This document shows positions 8,890-16,805 of a stretch of 64,000 nt of DNA, piece after piece. The notes under the pieces were generated by a model that was not told the origin of the DNA, searched no databases, and saw only the letters and a list, made by a program, of their open reading frames with translations. Where the stretch lies: positions 134,082 to 198,081 of the forward strand of contig CAZLBC010000001.1 of assembly GCA_964557575.1 (NCBI GenBank), read 5' to 3'. The position numbers were made by a program, and so were the translations under genes. How positions within the stretch are numbered: position 1 is the stretch's first letter; each line of letters begins with the position of its first letter. This DNA comes from CAZLBC01 sp964557575. Lineage in GTDB: Bacteria > Planctomycetota > Phycisphaerae > SM23-33.

Positions 8890-9985
8890 CCAACCGTACC
8901 TCCGGGAACTTATGGTCGAAGAGCATTCGGAGAACCCCCGCCGACTCCTCGCTAACCTTGTTGAGAACAGCGTATTTCCACCCGACGCCGATCGACCGGT
9001 GCTGAACAGCGAGTTCCGCCCAATCCATCAACATGCGGAACGTGAGCGGTTCAGCCATTTCCTCGTCGCGCGACTTCACCCGGCTCTCGTCGGCGATCGC
9101 CGTCATCTTCAACGCGACGGCGTCCGGAAGACCGGGCGTCTTCGAAACAAGAACGCTCGCCTCGGTCTTCTTGTCCATATAGCCGACGTTCACCTGCGTA
9201 GTCCACCGGTCCATGAACGCGGCGTTCAACGGTTTCGTACCGTGGAAACGCCCCGTCATGTCCCCTTGCATCCCGACGTTGTCCGTGCCAAACACGCGGA
9301 AATCCTTGTGCGGCCGGATCACTTCGCCGCCGTTTTCCAGCAACGTGAGACAGCCGCCCTTTTCCAACGGCTCGTGGAGACTCGCGGCCATGTCGGAGTC
9401 GATGAACGAAACCTCGTCCAAAAGAAGGCACTCGCCGTTCAGCATCGCCTGCGGAAGCGCGCCGTACTGGAAATACGTGTTTCCATTCGCGGCGCGCGGA
9501 CTCCCGATAAACGTGCGGGGAGTCGCCGCCCCGTTGAAGTTCACGCGGCGGTACCCCCATCCGAGAAGCGCGCACATGTTGCGAACCATCTCGGACTTTC
9601 CGGTTCCGGGAGGACCTGCGAGAAGAAGCCGTTGGTTGGCCTCGAACGCGAGGTACACGAGCTTCGTCACCATCGGGTCGAAGCGGTACTTTTTGTCCAG
9701 CGACGGCGTGGCCGGGTGATTAAACAACCGGCCGAAACCTTGGAATCCCATCTCCTCAAAGCGCGGAATCGCGCGCCACGGGTTTCCCTCGGCGTCCAGC
9801 ACTATCGTGCAGTCGCGCAGGTACTCGTCGACTTCAACGTGAAGCACCGGCGCGAGCGGGAACTTGTCCTTGGACCGGTAGTCCGCAACGGACATCTCGT
9901 GCGCTTCCCGAAGATGCGTGACGATCTGCCACGGGAAGCTCTTGCCGCAAACTTCGCACTTGACGTTTTTGTAATTCTCGGACAT
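8882..9985 (-). CDS. MoxR/CobS-like AAA+ ATPase with N-terminal zinc finger
   Basis: 367 residues. Residues 10-29 hold a C-x2-C ... H-x4-H finger (CEVCGK then HLREAH), resembling the Ros/MucR-like finger on some CobS-like proteins. The AAA+ core has Walker A GPPGTGKS (124-131), Walker B CLLLDE (186-191) and a sensor-like VFGTDN (231-236). ATP hydrolysis by a hexameric ring would drive remodelling with the VWA partner at 5796-7754. It is the first gene after a CCGATAAA-type promoter. Confidence 0.85.
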   Translation of the reverse strand: MSENYKNVKCEVCGKSFPWQIVTHLREAHEMSVADYRSKDKFPLAPVLHVEVDEYLRDCTIVLDAEGNPWRAIPRFEEMGFQGFGRLFNHPATPSLDKKYRFDPMVTKLVYLAFEANQRLLLAGPPGTGKSEMVRNMCALLGWGYRRVNFNGAATPRTFIGSPRAANGNTYFQYGALPQAMLNGECLLLDEVSFIDSDMAASLHEPLEKGGCLTLLENGGEVIRPHKDFRVFGTDNVGMQGDMTGRFHGTKPLNAAFMDRWTTQVNVGYMDKKTEASVLVSKTPGLPDAVALKMTAIADESRVKSRDEEMAEPLTFRMLMDWAELAVQHRSIGVGWKYAVLNKVSEESAGVLRMLFDHKFPEVRLDV

Positions 9986-10017
9986 TTCGCGTAAACTCCA
10001 CTCCAGCGTCCACCCGT

Positions 10018-10047
10018 TTTATCGGCGGGAAACCGGAATTTCTAAAA
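10018..10047 (-). promoter_or_regulatory. CCGATA-class phage promoter
   Basis: Minus strand: TTTTAG (10042-10047), 18 bp, then CC-GATAAA (10018-10025). It lies 33 bp ahead of the AAA+ gene start. See the finding on the recurrent CCGATA element. Confidence 0.6.
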
Positions 10048-10076
10048 GGCTTCTTGATAATTTCGGAATATTTGCC

Positions 10077-10646
10077 ATGAAAAACGCCAGAGAGTCCATC
10101 CGGGAAATGCTGTTCGAACAACAAATGGACAAAGCGTACATCTTGGACAAGGCCAAAGCCGAGAACCTTGAAATTCAGGACCTCCGGCAGGCGGGACTCA
10201 CCATCACGATCCAATTGGCGGAACCCGCCGGAGAAAACGCGATCCGAAGATTCAAAACGCAACTTCGAATCCGGAACCCTAGGCTGGAAAGAATCGAGGT
10301 CCGCCAACCCAAGGAAAACGCGGCCGCCGACGCGCTGCAGCCGGACGAAGAAGACGCGGAGAAACCCCGGGAAGACCCGTACGTCTCGTGGCGAAACAGC
10401 ATGCTGCGAAAGCTCGGCGCGCTGGCGAAAGAATCGGGATGGGACTTTTACACCGCGCCGCACGCCGGAAAGCGCACGGAATACTTCCTGTTCACGACCG
10501 GGTCCGGAAAAGGAAAACGGGTGTTCCGCGTTCGACTGTCGGAACACCCGTCTTGGCGCGAAGACGCCGACGTGTCCATCGACATGACCGACCAAGAGGC
10601 CGACGTCGAGGACCTCGAAGTCATGCTTCGGAACGCGAGGACTTGA
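10077..10646 (+). CDS. Unknown protein with N-terminal IRxxLxE-type motif
   Basis: One of only four plus-strand genes. 189 residues starting MKNARESIREMLFEQQMDKA, an instance of the basic-helix motif shared by several proteins here. Residues ~75-105 are charged (DALQPDEEDAEKPREDP), followed by a domain with WDFYTAPHAGKRTEYFLFTT and FRVRLSEHPSW. Family not recognised. It runs convergently with the thyX-like gene and overlaps its end by 26 bp. The minus-strand reading of the same DNA has implausible composition. The ribosome binding site is weak (GGA at 9 bp). Confidence 0.65.
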   Translation: MKNARESIREMLFEQQMDKAYILDKAKAENLEIQDLRQAGLTITIQLAEPAGENAIRRFKTQLRIRNPRLERIEVRQPKENAAADALQPDEEDAEKPREDPYVSWRNSMLRKLGALAKESGWDFYTAPHAGKRTEYFLFTTGSGKGKRVFRVRLSEHPSWREDADVSIDMTDQEADVEDLEVMLRNART

Positions 10647-12849
10647 CCAGTTCCACAACCGTTCCAATCCCGTCGGGCGACGGCTTGATCTCAAAGTTCG
10701 CGAAAGCCTCGCCGTATCGCGAGGCCCACAACGCCTCGATCACCGATTCCTTCTCGCGCGAGTAGATTTCACGGATTTCCGCGTCCGCGAACCGCGACGC
10801 CCGCTGTCCGATCATCCAAGCCCACTGCGCCGCCGACGCCGAAAAGATCATCTCCGTCGTCAACGCGTTGCCGAGGAATCCCCGGGCCGCGCCCCGGCCC
10901 TGCTTGCGCGCGCCGAGCTTCGTGATCCCCTCGATGTTTTCAAGACACCACGGCTGAAGCCGCGCGACGATTTCATCGTACGTCTTGCCGCAATGCTCGA
11001 TGGTGTCATCTAAAACCTGCACGAAGTCCTGTTCGGTCTGCTCGTCCAGCGTGTCGATATACTTCGCAAGCAACGGATGCCGAACCCACGGAGAGCCGCT
11101 CTCGTCCACGTAGCGCGTCGATCGCTGCGAGATGGCCGTCCAGTCGCCGTGACGCACTTGCTCGTGCGAATTTCCCGACCACACAGGACGCCCATTCCGC
11201 CGAACATATAAAGTTCCATTCGGAACCGTTACACAATAAATCATCCCATCGTAATCCTCCCACGAATCATGCGACTTCCCATTATGATTCACGAGGGGTT
11301 CGTTTCGCTTTCCGCAAAACGATACGACGTAAATGACGCGCCTGTGTTTAATTGGCGTATCTTCATCGCGACGGTCCACTTCTCGGATAGTCGCGGACAT
11401 TCCAGCCTTGAGTGCGGACTCCTGAAGATCGTCTGCCAGTCTACGGGAGACCGTGTGACCCTCCCCCGTTCCACGACGGGGGGAAGATCCATCACCTGCC
11501 AAATACGCGTCAATCAACGTTCTTTGGTAAGATGGTCCCCACCCCTTAATCTCCGTCGGCACTGCCTTGTTCGCAGCACCGCTGTACGGCTTCAAGTAGT
11601 CATACAGTGGTTTGGAACACACGTAAGGTTGCACACACCCACCGGGCGATGGTTTCGGAACCTGTACTTTTCCAAATGCCTCAAGCGCGTGAAGCATGTC
11701 TTTGTACGCTGGGCTGTTCGGGTTCTGAGTGATTACCACACGGTACGAACTTCCCGGTGTGTGGGCGAGGTGACCCTCTGCAAGCCAGTACCCGAGAAAT
11801 TCGGCAAACGTGACCGCTGCTACAGTCGTACCCGTGTAAGTTTTGATCGCACCAAAACTCGAAGACTGGTTCGCGCCAACGTACTCGGTGCTTGACGAAG
11901 GAATCGTGAACGTCTTGGGGGACTCACCGACCCACTTCGCCCACCGGCGGTAATGCATCCGTTTTCCGAAAGAGTCTTCCGCTGTCGCGATCCCCCACGG
12001 TTCTTCACCACGCCGTGCCGCTCTCGTATCGTGCTTCTTTACAACCATTCTGTGATTCGGGGTTACGAGAAGATCAACCATCTTTGATTTCAACCGGTAC
12101 ATCCGACCGCTGTACCTCTCCCGGATCACGTCCGTTGCTTGCTGGTACTCCAGTTCATCGGAATCCATGTTAAGCGTTGCGAAATTCTCATCGCCTCGAA
12201 CATCGACCCACGGCTTCCAACCCTCATCGGTTAGAACTTCTGTTTTTTCATCGTAACAGAAGCCCCTGCTGCCCTTCATGTAGAGCGTGATCCATTTCTC
12301 CTGAAGGAAATGCGGATCGACAATCTGCGTTCCGGTTAGAAACGGCTCCTGCACGATCGGCATGATCTGCGGCGCGACCTGCTTCACATGACGGGCCAGC
12401 GTATTGCCAAGCTGAACCTGAATGTCGTGTCCGTACCCGGACGGCATCGGATTCATCCGCTTGTGCCATTCGACGATCGCCCGGAAATTCGCAGTGACCC
12501 GGAGCATGTGGCCTCCGATCTCCGGAACACTTCCGGGTCGAATCCACCAAACACCGGGACGGTTGGCCAACGCGATCGCAAAGTACATCAGGGACGAATC
12601 GTCCCGGACCGGGATCGCGACGGTGATCGGCGTGTGTTCGTACACGCTGAAATGTCCCACCTCGTGGATGTGCTTGTGGTACTCCTGCGACGAGCGTCCT
12701 TGTCCAAGTGAATCATAGCACACGCGCCCGGCCAACTCGGCGGTCTGCTCGCGCGGCGTTCCCTGAAATTGATCGCCCTTCGGAGTTCCCATCTCCTCCG
12801 GTATCATCGGAGGGGCGTTCCCTCCGTCGTAAACCAGCTTCGCCTTCAT
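10621..12849 (-). CDS. thyX: FAD-dependent thymidylate synthase ThyX, split by an intein
   Basis: 742 residues: ThyX exteins 1-197 and 561-742 around an intein. ThyX methylates dUMP to dTMP with methylene-tetrahydrofolate and FAD. The C-extein carries RHGDWTAISQRSTRY (566-580), the family's RHR..S.N..S.RY signature in variant form. The N-extein has CYDSLGQG and FSVYEHTPITV, typical of ThyX. The intein interrupts the chain five residues before the signature, so the enzyme should be inactive until splicing. It overlaps the MazG-like gene by 4 bp, forming a nucleotide-metabolism pair. Confidence 0.9.
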   Translation of the reverse strand: MKAKLVYDGGNAPPMIPEEMGTPKGDQFQGTPREQTAELAGRVCYDSLGQGRSSQEYHKHIHEVGHFSVYEHTPITVAIPVRDDSSLMYFAIALANRPGVWWIRPGSVPEIGGHMLRVTANFRAIVEWHKRMNPMPSGYGHDIQVQLGNTLARHVKQVAPQIMPIVQEPFLTGTQIVDPHFLQEKWITLYMKGSRGFCYDEKTEVLTDEGWKPWVDVRGDENFATLNMDSDELEYQQATDVIRERYSGRMYRLKSKMVDLLVTPNHRMVVKKHDTRAARRGEEPWGIATAEDSFGKRMHYRRWAKWVGESPKTFTIPSSSTEYVGANQSSSFGAIKTYTGTTVAAVTFAEFLGYWLAEGHLAHTPGSSYRVVITQNPNSPAYKDMLHALEAFGKVQVPKPSPGGCVQPYVCSKPLYDYLKPYSGAANKAVPTEIKGWGPSYQRTLIDAYLAGDGSSPRRGTGEGHTVSRRLADDLQESALKAGMSATIREVDRRDEDTPIKHRRVIYVVSFCGKRNEPLVNHNGKSHDSWEDYDGMIYCVTVPNGTLYVRRNGRPVWSGNSHEQVRHGDWTAISQRSTRYVDESGSPWVRHPLLAKYIDTLDEQTEQDFVQVLDDTIEHCGKTYDEIVARLQPWCLENIEGITKLGARKQGRGAARGFLGNALTTEMIFSASAAQWAWMIGQRASRFADAEIREIYSREKESVIEALWASRYGEAFANFEIKPSPDGIGTVVELVKSSRSEA
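11170..12258 (-). other. Intein in ThyX (LAGLIDADG type)
   Basis: Residues 198-560 of the ThyX ORF (363 aa). Splice junctions: Cys198 (CYDEKTEVLTDEGW, block A) and terminal SGN560 followed by Ser561. Block B is LLVTPNHRMVV (260-270). Two LAGLIDADG-like helices are visible, FLGYWLAEGHL (351-361) and LIDAYLAGDGS (445-455), indicating a homing endonuclease. Block F is YDGMIYCVTVPNGTLYV. The penultimate residue is Gly rather than His, seen in some inteins. Confidence 0.9.
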
Positions 12850-13511
12850 TTCGTGTCGTCCTCCATTGCCTTGTATTCCACGCCCTTGTCCCGGTTGAGC
12901 GCGTCGTGTTCGGTGAAACGTTCCGGGAAACGCGCTTTGAGTTTCGCGATGTTCGCCGCGAGAACGTCCTTCTCAAAATCGAACGGACCCGCGAACGAAA
13001 GGATTCCGCGCAAGACACTCCGAAGCCCGTCTCGGACTTTCCCGGCCTGAAATTCTTTTCCGTAGAACACGTGCTTCTTTACGTGTTCCGCGATCTTGCC
13101 CGCACCCTGCGTCATCCAACTAAGCGGGACCTCGACTTCGCTGAAAAGAACATCCTCCAGCGGAGCCGACGCCCGAACCATGTTCGCGAAATCAAACCCG
13201 AACACGTCGCAAACCATGGCGAGATACCAACACATGTCCCCAAGTTCTTCCCGGGACTTCAACGCGGCGTCGGGACCCGGTTCCTGTTCGTAGCATAGCT
13301 CCTCGAACTCCCCGAGTTCGTTGTTGATGCCGAGCGACGCGTGGATCATCCGGATTCCAGCTACCGCGAAATTACTTTGAACAACCGGATCGCCGGCCGG
13401 CCGGTTCGTTGTCCCCATGGAGAGACGGCCGAGCACGACATCGTTGTCACACTCGGTCCGCATCGCGTTCTCCACGTAATTTTCGAGTGTCACTCTTCCA
13501 ATTGAAACCAT
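12846..13511 (-). CDS. MazG-like nucleotide pyrophosphohydrolase
   Basis: 221 residues starting MVSIGRVTLENYVENAMRTE behind GGGAG. The metal-binding signature is visible as NELGEFEE (64-71) and EELGD (88-92), the ExxE-12-28-ExxD pattern of all-alpha NTP pyrophosphatases. The C-terminal ARFPERFTEHDALNRDKG matches the common ending of phage MazG-like proteins (L..R...GF...A...RD). It would hydrolyse (d)NTPs or alarmones to monophosphates. The stop overlaps the thyX start (ATGA). Confidence 0.85.
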   Translation of the reverse strand: MVSIGRVTLENYVENAMRTECDNDVVLGRLSMGTTNRPAGDPVVQSNFAVAGIRMIHASLGINNELGEFEELCYEQEPGPDAALKSREELGDMCWYLAMVCDVFGFDFANMVRASAPLEDVLFSEVEVPLSWMTQGAGKIAEHVKKHVFYGKEFQAGKVRDGLRSVLRGILSFAGPFDFEKDVLAANIAKLKARFPERFTEHDALNRDKGVEYKAMEDDTK

Positions 13512-14944
13512 TCCGGGTACTCCCTGTTGAGACGCGTCAACGCCTTGTAATAATCCTCGGACAAGTGGCTGTCCGCGTACTCGTGCCCCAACTCGTGAAG
13601 CATCAAGCAGTCGACGTCTTCGAGATTGTTCGGAAACCGGTGAAAAAACGCGCCGCCGACAGCGGGGACGTTGATCGTAAACACCCGGTCTCCGTACCAC
13701 GCGCCGAACTTCCCGTTGTGCGCACTGCACGTGTTGACGTACTGAACATGAATCGTGTTTCTAATCAACTTCGAACCAACATGCTCAACGTACTGCGCGA
13801 TCATTCGCATCGCGTCGTCCCACCGGTCGCGCGAGATCGTAATGTCTTTCCCCGTGTCTGAGAACTGCGGAGATTTCGTCGGGAACCTGCGCCCGGCCGG
13901 TTCCCTCAACGTGTGCTTCCGCACGGTTTCCCACGTTCTCTTTGACAGGCTCCCGCCGGAGATCACATAGACCCCGTTGGCGGCCGCCGTGGCATTGGCT
14001 TCCCGGTCGTTCGGGTCGTACACCACGGAATCCGGACCGAACCGCGCGTCGAGTACGGAGTTGACAGCCTGCGGGTCAGCGTCCGCGTCATCGATCGCGT
14101 CGCTCACGGCCGAACCGCGAAGCTGCGACGGGTTCATATCTCGGTGCATCTCGTTCAAAACCGCAACGCGAATCTTGTGGAGGTACCCGGGAGTCACCGC
14201 GTCCCGGTCGCGGCCGAGAGGAACCTTCTGCTGAATATCAACGTGATACGGGTCTTCACACCCGATCATGCAAACCGGAACACCCATCTCGTAAATCCAC
14301 GGCTGTTCTCCGGACGCCGTTTCAAACAAATCAACGCGCGCCTTTCGCACGGTTTTCCGGAGATTCCCTTCTTCGTCGGCCAACTCCGTGGGAAGCGGAA
14401 TCTCAAAAGACCCCGCCGAATCGGGACGATCGACCTTGACCGCGTTCACGGTCATCGTGATCCCCTCCGGAACAATGATTTTGTCCAAGCCTTCGACGGC
14501 CTGCGCGTACTCTTCCCGCGTCATCCGCAACTGAAGGAAAACCTCGGTTCCGACAACCCGGTCGGACTTGATTCGCCGCCGGGTTCCATCGGCACTGAAC
14601 CTGACGCCTCCGCCCACGCTGGTGATGACGGCGTACTTGCACAGGGACAAAACTTCTTTTTCCCCGAGCGTGAACCGTCCGCGCTTGCCGGGGTCCGACC
14701 GCCGGTCCGTGCTGGCGTACAGGGTGTACGCGAGGCTCATGTCCTCGAAACCTCCGGGAGCGTTGTCCACGACGGTTACGTTCACCAGCGGCTGCCCGGG
14801 AACCGGAGAGTGCGTGACGTTGACAATCGTGGAACCGGCGTCCCACGCGTTCGCGATCAATTCGTAAAAAACAAAAGCGGGATTCCGCCTCTTGACCAGA
14901 GCCGCGAATCCCGCCTTGTCAATCGTAAACCAGTTTTTCGCCAT
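13490..14944 (-). CDS. GHKL-fold ATPase with C-terminal metallopeptidase motif
   Basis: 484 residues starting MAKNWFTIDKAGFAAL, with GGAGG 8 bp ahead. N-terminal GHKL (Hsp90/MutL/histidine-kinase-type) ATP-binding motifs: N box FYELIANAWDAG (26-37), G1 VVDNAPGGF (58-66), and G2 GRFTLGEKE (89-97). The C-terminal ~40 residues contain LMLHELGHEYADSH, a zinc-metallopeptidase HExxH with a downstream Asp. The fusion suggests ATP-regulated proteolysis or a decoy. It is the promoter-proximal gene ahead of mazG-like and thyX. Family name not known to me. Confidence 0.75.
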   Translation of the reverse strand: MAKNWFTIDKAGFAALVKRRNPAFVFYELIANAWDAGSTIVNVTHSPVPGQPLVNVTVVDNAPGGFEDMSLAYTLYASTDRRSDPGKRGRFTLGEKEVLSLCKYAVITSVGGGVRFSADGTRRRIKSDRVVGTEVFLQLRMTREEYAQAVEGLDKIIVPEGITMTVNAVKVDRPDSAGSFEIPLPTELADEEGNLRKTVRKARVDLFETASGEQPWIYEMGVPVCMIGCEDPYHVDIQQKVPLGRDRDAVTPGYLHKIRVAVLNEMHRDMNPSQLRGSAVSDAIDDADADPQAVNSVLDARFGPDSVVYDPNDREANATAAANGVYVISGGSLSKRTWETVRKHTLREPAGRRFPTKSPQFSDTGKDITISRDRWDDAMRMIAQYVEHVGSKLIRNTIHVQYVNTCSAHNGKFGAWYGDRVFTINVPAVGGAFFHRFPNNLEDVDCLMLHELGHEYADSHLSEDYYKALTRLNREYPEWFQLEE

Positions 14945-14981
14945 GATTTCGTCCTCCAGTACAATGGCCCTCTGTAACGGC

Positions 14982-15021
14982 ATCGTACCGCAGGTCCGAG
15001 GATCGTCAAGAGAAATATCGG
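14982..15021 (-). promoter_or_regulatory. Tandem promoters for the GHKL-mazG-thyX operon
   Basis: A sigma-70-like pair TTGACG (15004-15009) and TACGAT (14982-14987), 16-bp spacing, lies just downstream of a CCGATATT element (15014-15021). The same CTCCCCGATA...TTGACG arrangement recurs at 58403-58443. Confidence 0.5.
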
Positions 15022-15056
15022 GGAGTTTCAAATTTATTCTTCCGGAGTTTCACCGA

Positions 15057-15626
15057 TCAGTGCGCCCGAACTTCCCATATCACCGTGCGCCAGTTCAACG
15101 ATCCGAACCTTCGCGTGAACGTCGAAAACTCGATCACGTGCCCGTCGAACATTTCAAGGACTTCCTCGATCGCGGAAAGACCTTGCGGACATACGAGCGT
15201 TCGCATTACCTCCAGCGCGACAAGACCGTGAACGCTGCAAACGTCCGGGTGCTTCAAGGCGGGGCGCATCGGAAGGTCAACCGTGTTGTAAGTCAGCTCA
15301 AGCCCGCGATGCGTCCGCATGCACTCGCCGTTGATCACTACCGGATTGTCCGGATGGTTCACCTGTTCGTTGAAGTAATTCACGGAAGGGTCGAACGGAA
15401 CCTTGGCGGCCGCGTTCACGGTCAAATCGTACACGGCCCTTCCGCCGCCCAGCGCACCGCGCGCGGTGCGAAGCACAAGAAGTCCGTCGTACCCTTCCCG
15501 ACGAACCGCGTCGATCGATTCCCACGTTCGAATGTTGTTCCCGAAAACGCCGCGCGCGAAAAGACGAGCCGACTGCCGCTTAGTTCGTACCGGGGCGCAA
15601 GCGTTCCCGAAGTCGCGCGATCGCAT
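15057..15626 (-). CDS. Unknown protein, 189 aa
   Basis: Starts MRSRDFGNACAPVRTKRQSA; chosen because GGAGG lies 9 bp upstream of this ATG. Overlaps the end of the sigma region 4-like gene by 47 bp. It has an alpha/beta composition with VVINGECMRTHRGLELTYN and two conserved-looking Cys near the end (VCSVHG, LVCPQG). Family not recognised. Possibly co-regulated with the sigma-like gene because of the coupling. Confidence 0.6.
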   Translation of the reverse strand: MRSRDFGNACAPVRTKRQSARLFARGVFGNNIRTWESIDAVRREGYDGLLVLRTARGALGGGRAVYDLTVNAAAKVPFDPSVNYFNEQVNHPDNPVVINGECMRTHRGLELTYNTVDLPMRPALKHPDVCSVHGLVALEVMRTLVCPQGLSAIEEVLEMFDGHVIEFSTFTRRFGSLNWRTVIWEVRAH

Positions 15627-15831
15627 TGTCGACGCCCTCCTCAATCGATTCCTCGGACTCGCCGAGAACCAAGGATATCTGACGCGGCGTCATTCCTCTC
15701 ATGTACTTCATCCGGAGGATCACCTGATCCCGCCGGACAAGTCTTGACAACTCGGTTTCAACCGCTTCGAACGGCATCCGCGCCGCTCCGTTCAATTCGG
15801 CGAGCAACGCCGTGCGATAATTCGCGACCAT
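15580..15831 (-). CDS. Sigma-70 region 4-like HTH protein
   Basis: 83 residues. The segment from DQVILRMKYMRGMTPRQIS through VLGESEESIEEGVDNAIARL has the classic sigma region 4 layout: acidic helix, R.....G.....IA..LG.S..TV......A...L. Regions 1-3 are absent, so it cannot be a full sigma factor. It may bind -35 elements or RNA polymerase as a phage transcription modulator. It is driven by its own CCGATATA promoter. A candidate switch factor for the promoter classes described in the findings. Confidence 0.7.
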   Translation of the reverse strand: MVANYRTALLAELNGAARMPFEAVETELSRLVRRDQVILRMKYMRGMTPRQISLVLGESEESIEEGVDNAIARLRERLRPGTN

Positions 15832-15851
15832 TACAGCGTCCCCCTGCCCCG

Positions 15852-15881
15852 TATATCGGCAAACAGGAGGTATTCCAATCA
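15852..15881 (-). promoter_or_regulatory. CCGATA-class phage promoter
   Basis: Minus strand CC-GATATA (15852-15859) with TGATTG 18 bp upstream (15876-15881), 21 bp before the sigma region 4-like gene. Confidence 0.55.
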
Positions 15882-15889
15882 GCGTTTTT

Positions 15890-16519
15890 TTAATTATTTC
15901 CGGAGGATACGGGGATCGCGTGCTTCTTCACGTCGCGAACAGAAAGAGCGCGCAACGAGAAAACGGAGCGAATCCAGTCGGCGACGACGCTTCGGACGCT
16001 GACCGCCAATTCGTCGACCACGTCGTCCTTCACGCCCATGTCGAACCACTCGCCAGCGAACTCGCCGTACATCTCGTGCAGGTGCGTGGATACCTCGCCG
16101 ACAACGGACCTGCCGACGTGTTCCGGGACGCAGGAATCAGGGGAAATCGGAACGATCTTTCCAGTGAAAACCGATTTCGGCGCGTCTTCGGAAATACCCG
16201 AAACAACTTCAATCGCATTGTTCAGCGCGTCCTCGCGCGTATCGAAAACCTTGTTGCTCCACGGCTCGTTCGGATCGTACGTCCACGAATACTTCCCCGG
16301 AGGTTCAGCGCACGCGCCCGCTGCCGCACGGGCTTCGGCTTTCTTCCGTATCAACTGGAAAACGGCTTCGTCAGTTCGAACTCCGTGAAAGTCACGGTCG
16401 ATCTGATTCAGCACGGCCTCGGCGCACGCGTTTGAGCATACATGCGATTTTCCAACCGGAAAACCAAAACTCGGATTGAACGGCTTTCCGCACTGGAAAC
16501 ACATGAGTTGGTTCGTCAT
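15890..16519 (-). CDS. Zinc-finger protein of unknown function, 209 aa
   Basis: Starts MTNQLMCFQCGKPFNPSFGF. An N-terminal treble-clef-like finger, CFQCGKPF ... CSNACAEAV, is the MYM/FCS-like C-x2-C...C-x3-C arrangement. The rest is alpha/beta with two further Cys. The family and substrate were not recognised. The start overlaps the stop of the 16516-16776 gene (ATGA), so translation is coupled. Confidence 0.65.
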   Translation of the reverse strand: MTNQLMCFQCGKPFNPSFGFPVGKSHVCSNACAEAVLNQIDRDFHGVRTDEAVFQLIRKKAEARAAAGACAEPPGKYSWTYDPNEPWSNKVFDTREDALNNAIEVVSGISEDAPKSVFTGKIVPISPDSCVPEHVGRSVVGEVSTHLHEMYGEFAGEWFDMGVKDDVVDELAVSVRSVVADWIRSVFSLRALSVRDVKKHAIPVSSGNN

Positions 16520-16776
16520 CGAATGTTCCTCGGGCTACCGGACTCGAACAAAATGCGGCGAATAACGGAACGGCGGCTTTCAGTCTTCGGTTCGTCGTCG
16601 TCGTCGTCGTCGTCGTCGGATTCCGCGTCGTCGTCGGAACCCCTGTCCTTGAACCACCTCGGATCGGTTCCCCAACCCGCGCCAAGCGGGGGAGAACCCA
16701 AACTTCCGAGGCCCACGGAAGTCATGGAAGCCGTCCCTCCGACCGCGCCGTCTTCAACAAGTTCGAATCGCACCAT
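16516..16776 (-). CDS. Small Asp-rich protein ending in the RRxIRxxLxE motif
   Basis: 86 residues starting MVRFELVEDGAVGGTASMTS, GGAGG 9 bp upstream. The middle is Gly-rich, followed by a run of Asp (about ten within fourteen residues). The C terminus SRRSVIRRILFESGSPRNIR is one of the clearest copies of the basic-helix motif that is shared by unrelated proteins in this window. A small acidic protein carrying only this motif could be virion cargo or a decoy. Function unknown. Confidence 0.6.
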   Translation of the reverse strand: MVRFELVEDGAVGGTASMTSVGLGSLGSPPLGAGWGTDPRWFKDRGSDDDAESDDDDDDDDEPKTESRRSVIRRILFESGSPRNIR

Positions 16777-16805
16777 TTCAAAAACCTCCGAACGCAATCA
16801 TACGA

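Noticed and set aside
9834..10694. Minus-strand 286-codon frame
   Set aside because: Phe/Arg/Val-rich composition and overlap with the ThyX and plus-strand genes mark it as a shadow of the 10077-10646 gene.
16755..16780. tRNA-like GTTCGAATC followed by a CACCA sequence
   Set aside because: It lies in the 5' end and start codon of the 16516-16776 gene; no acceptor stem, anticodon arm or D arm could be drawn around it.
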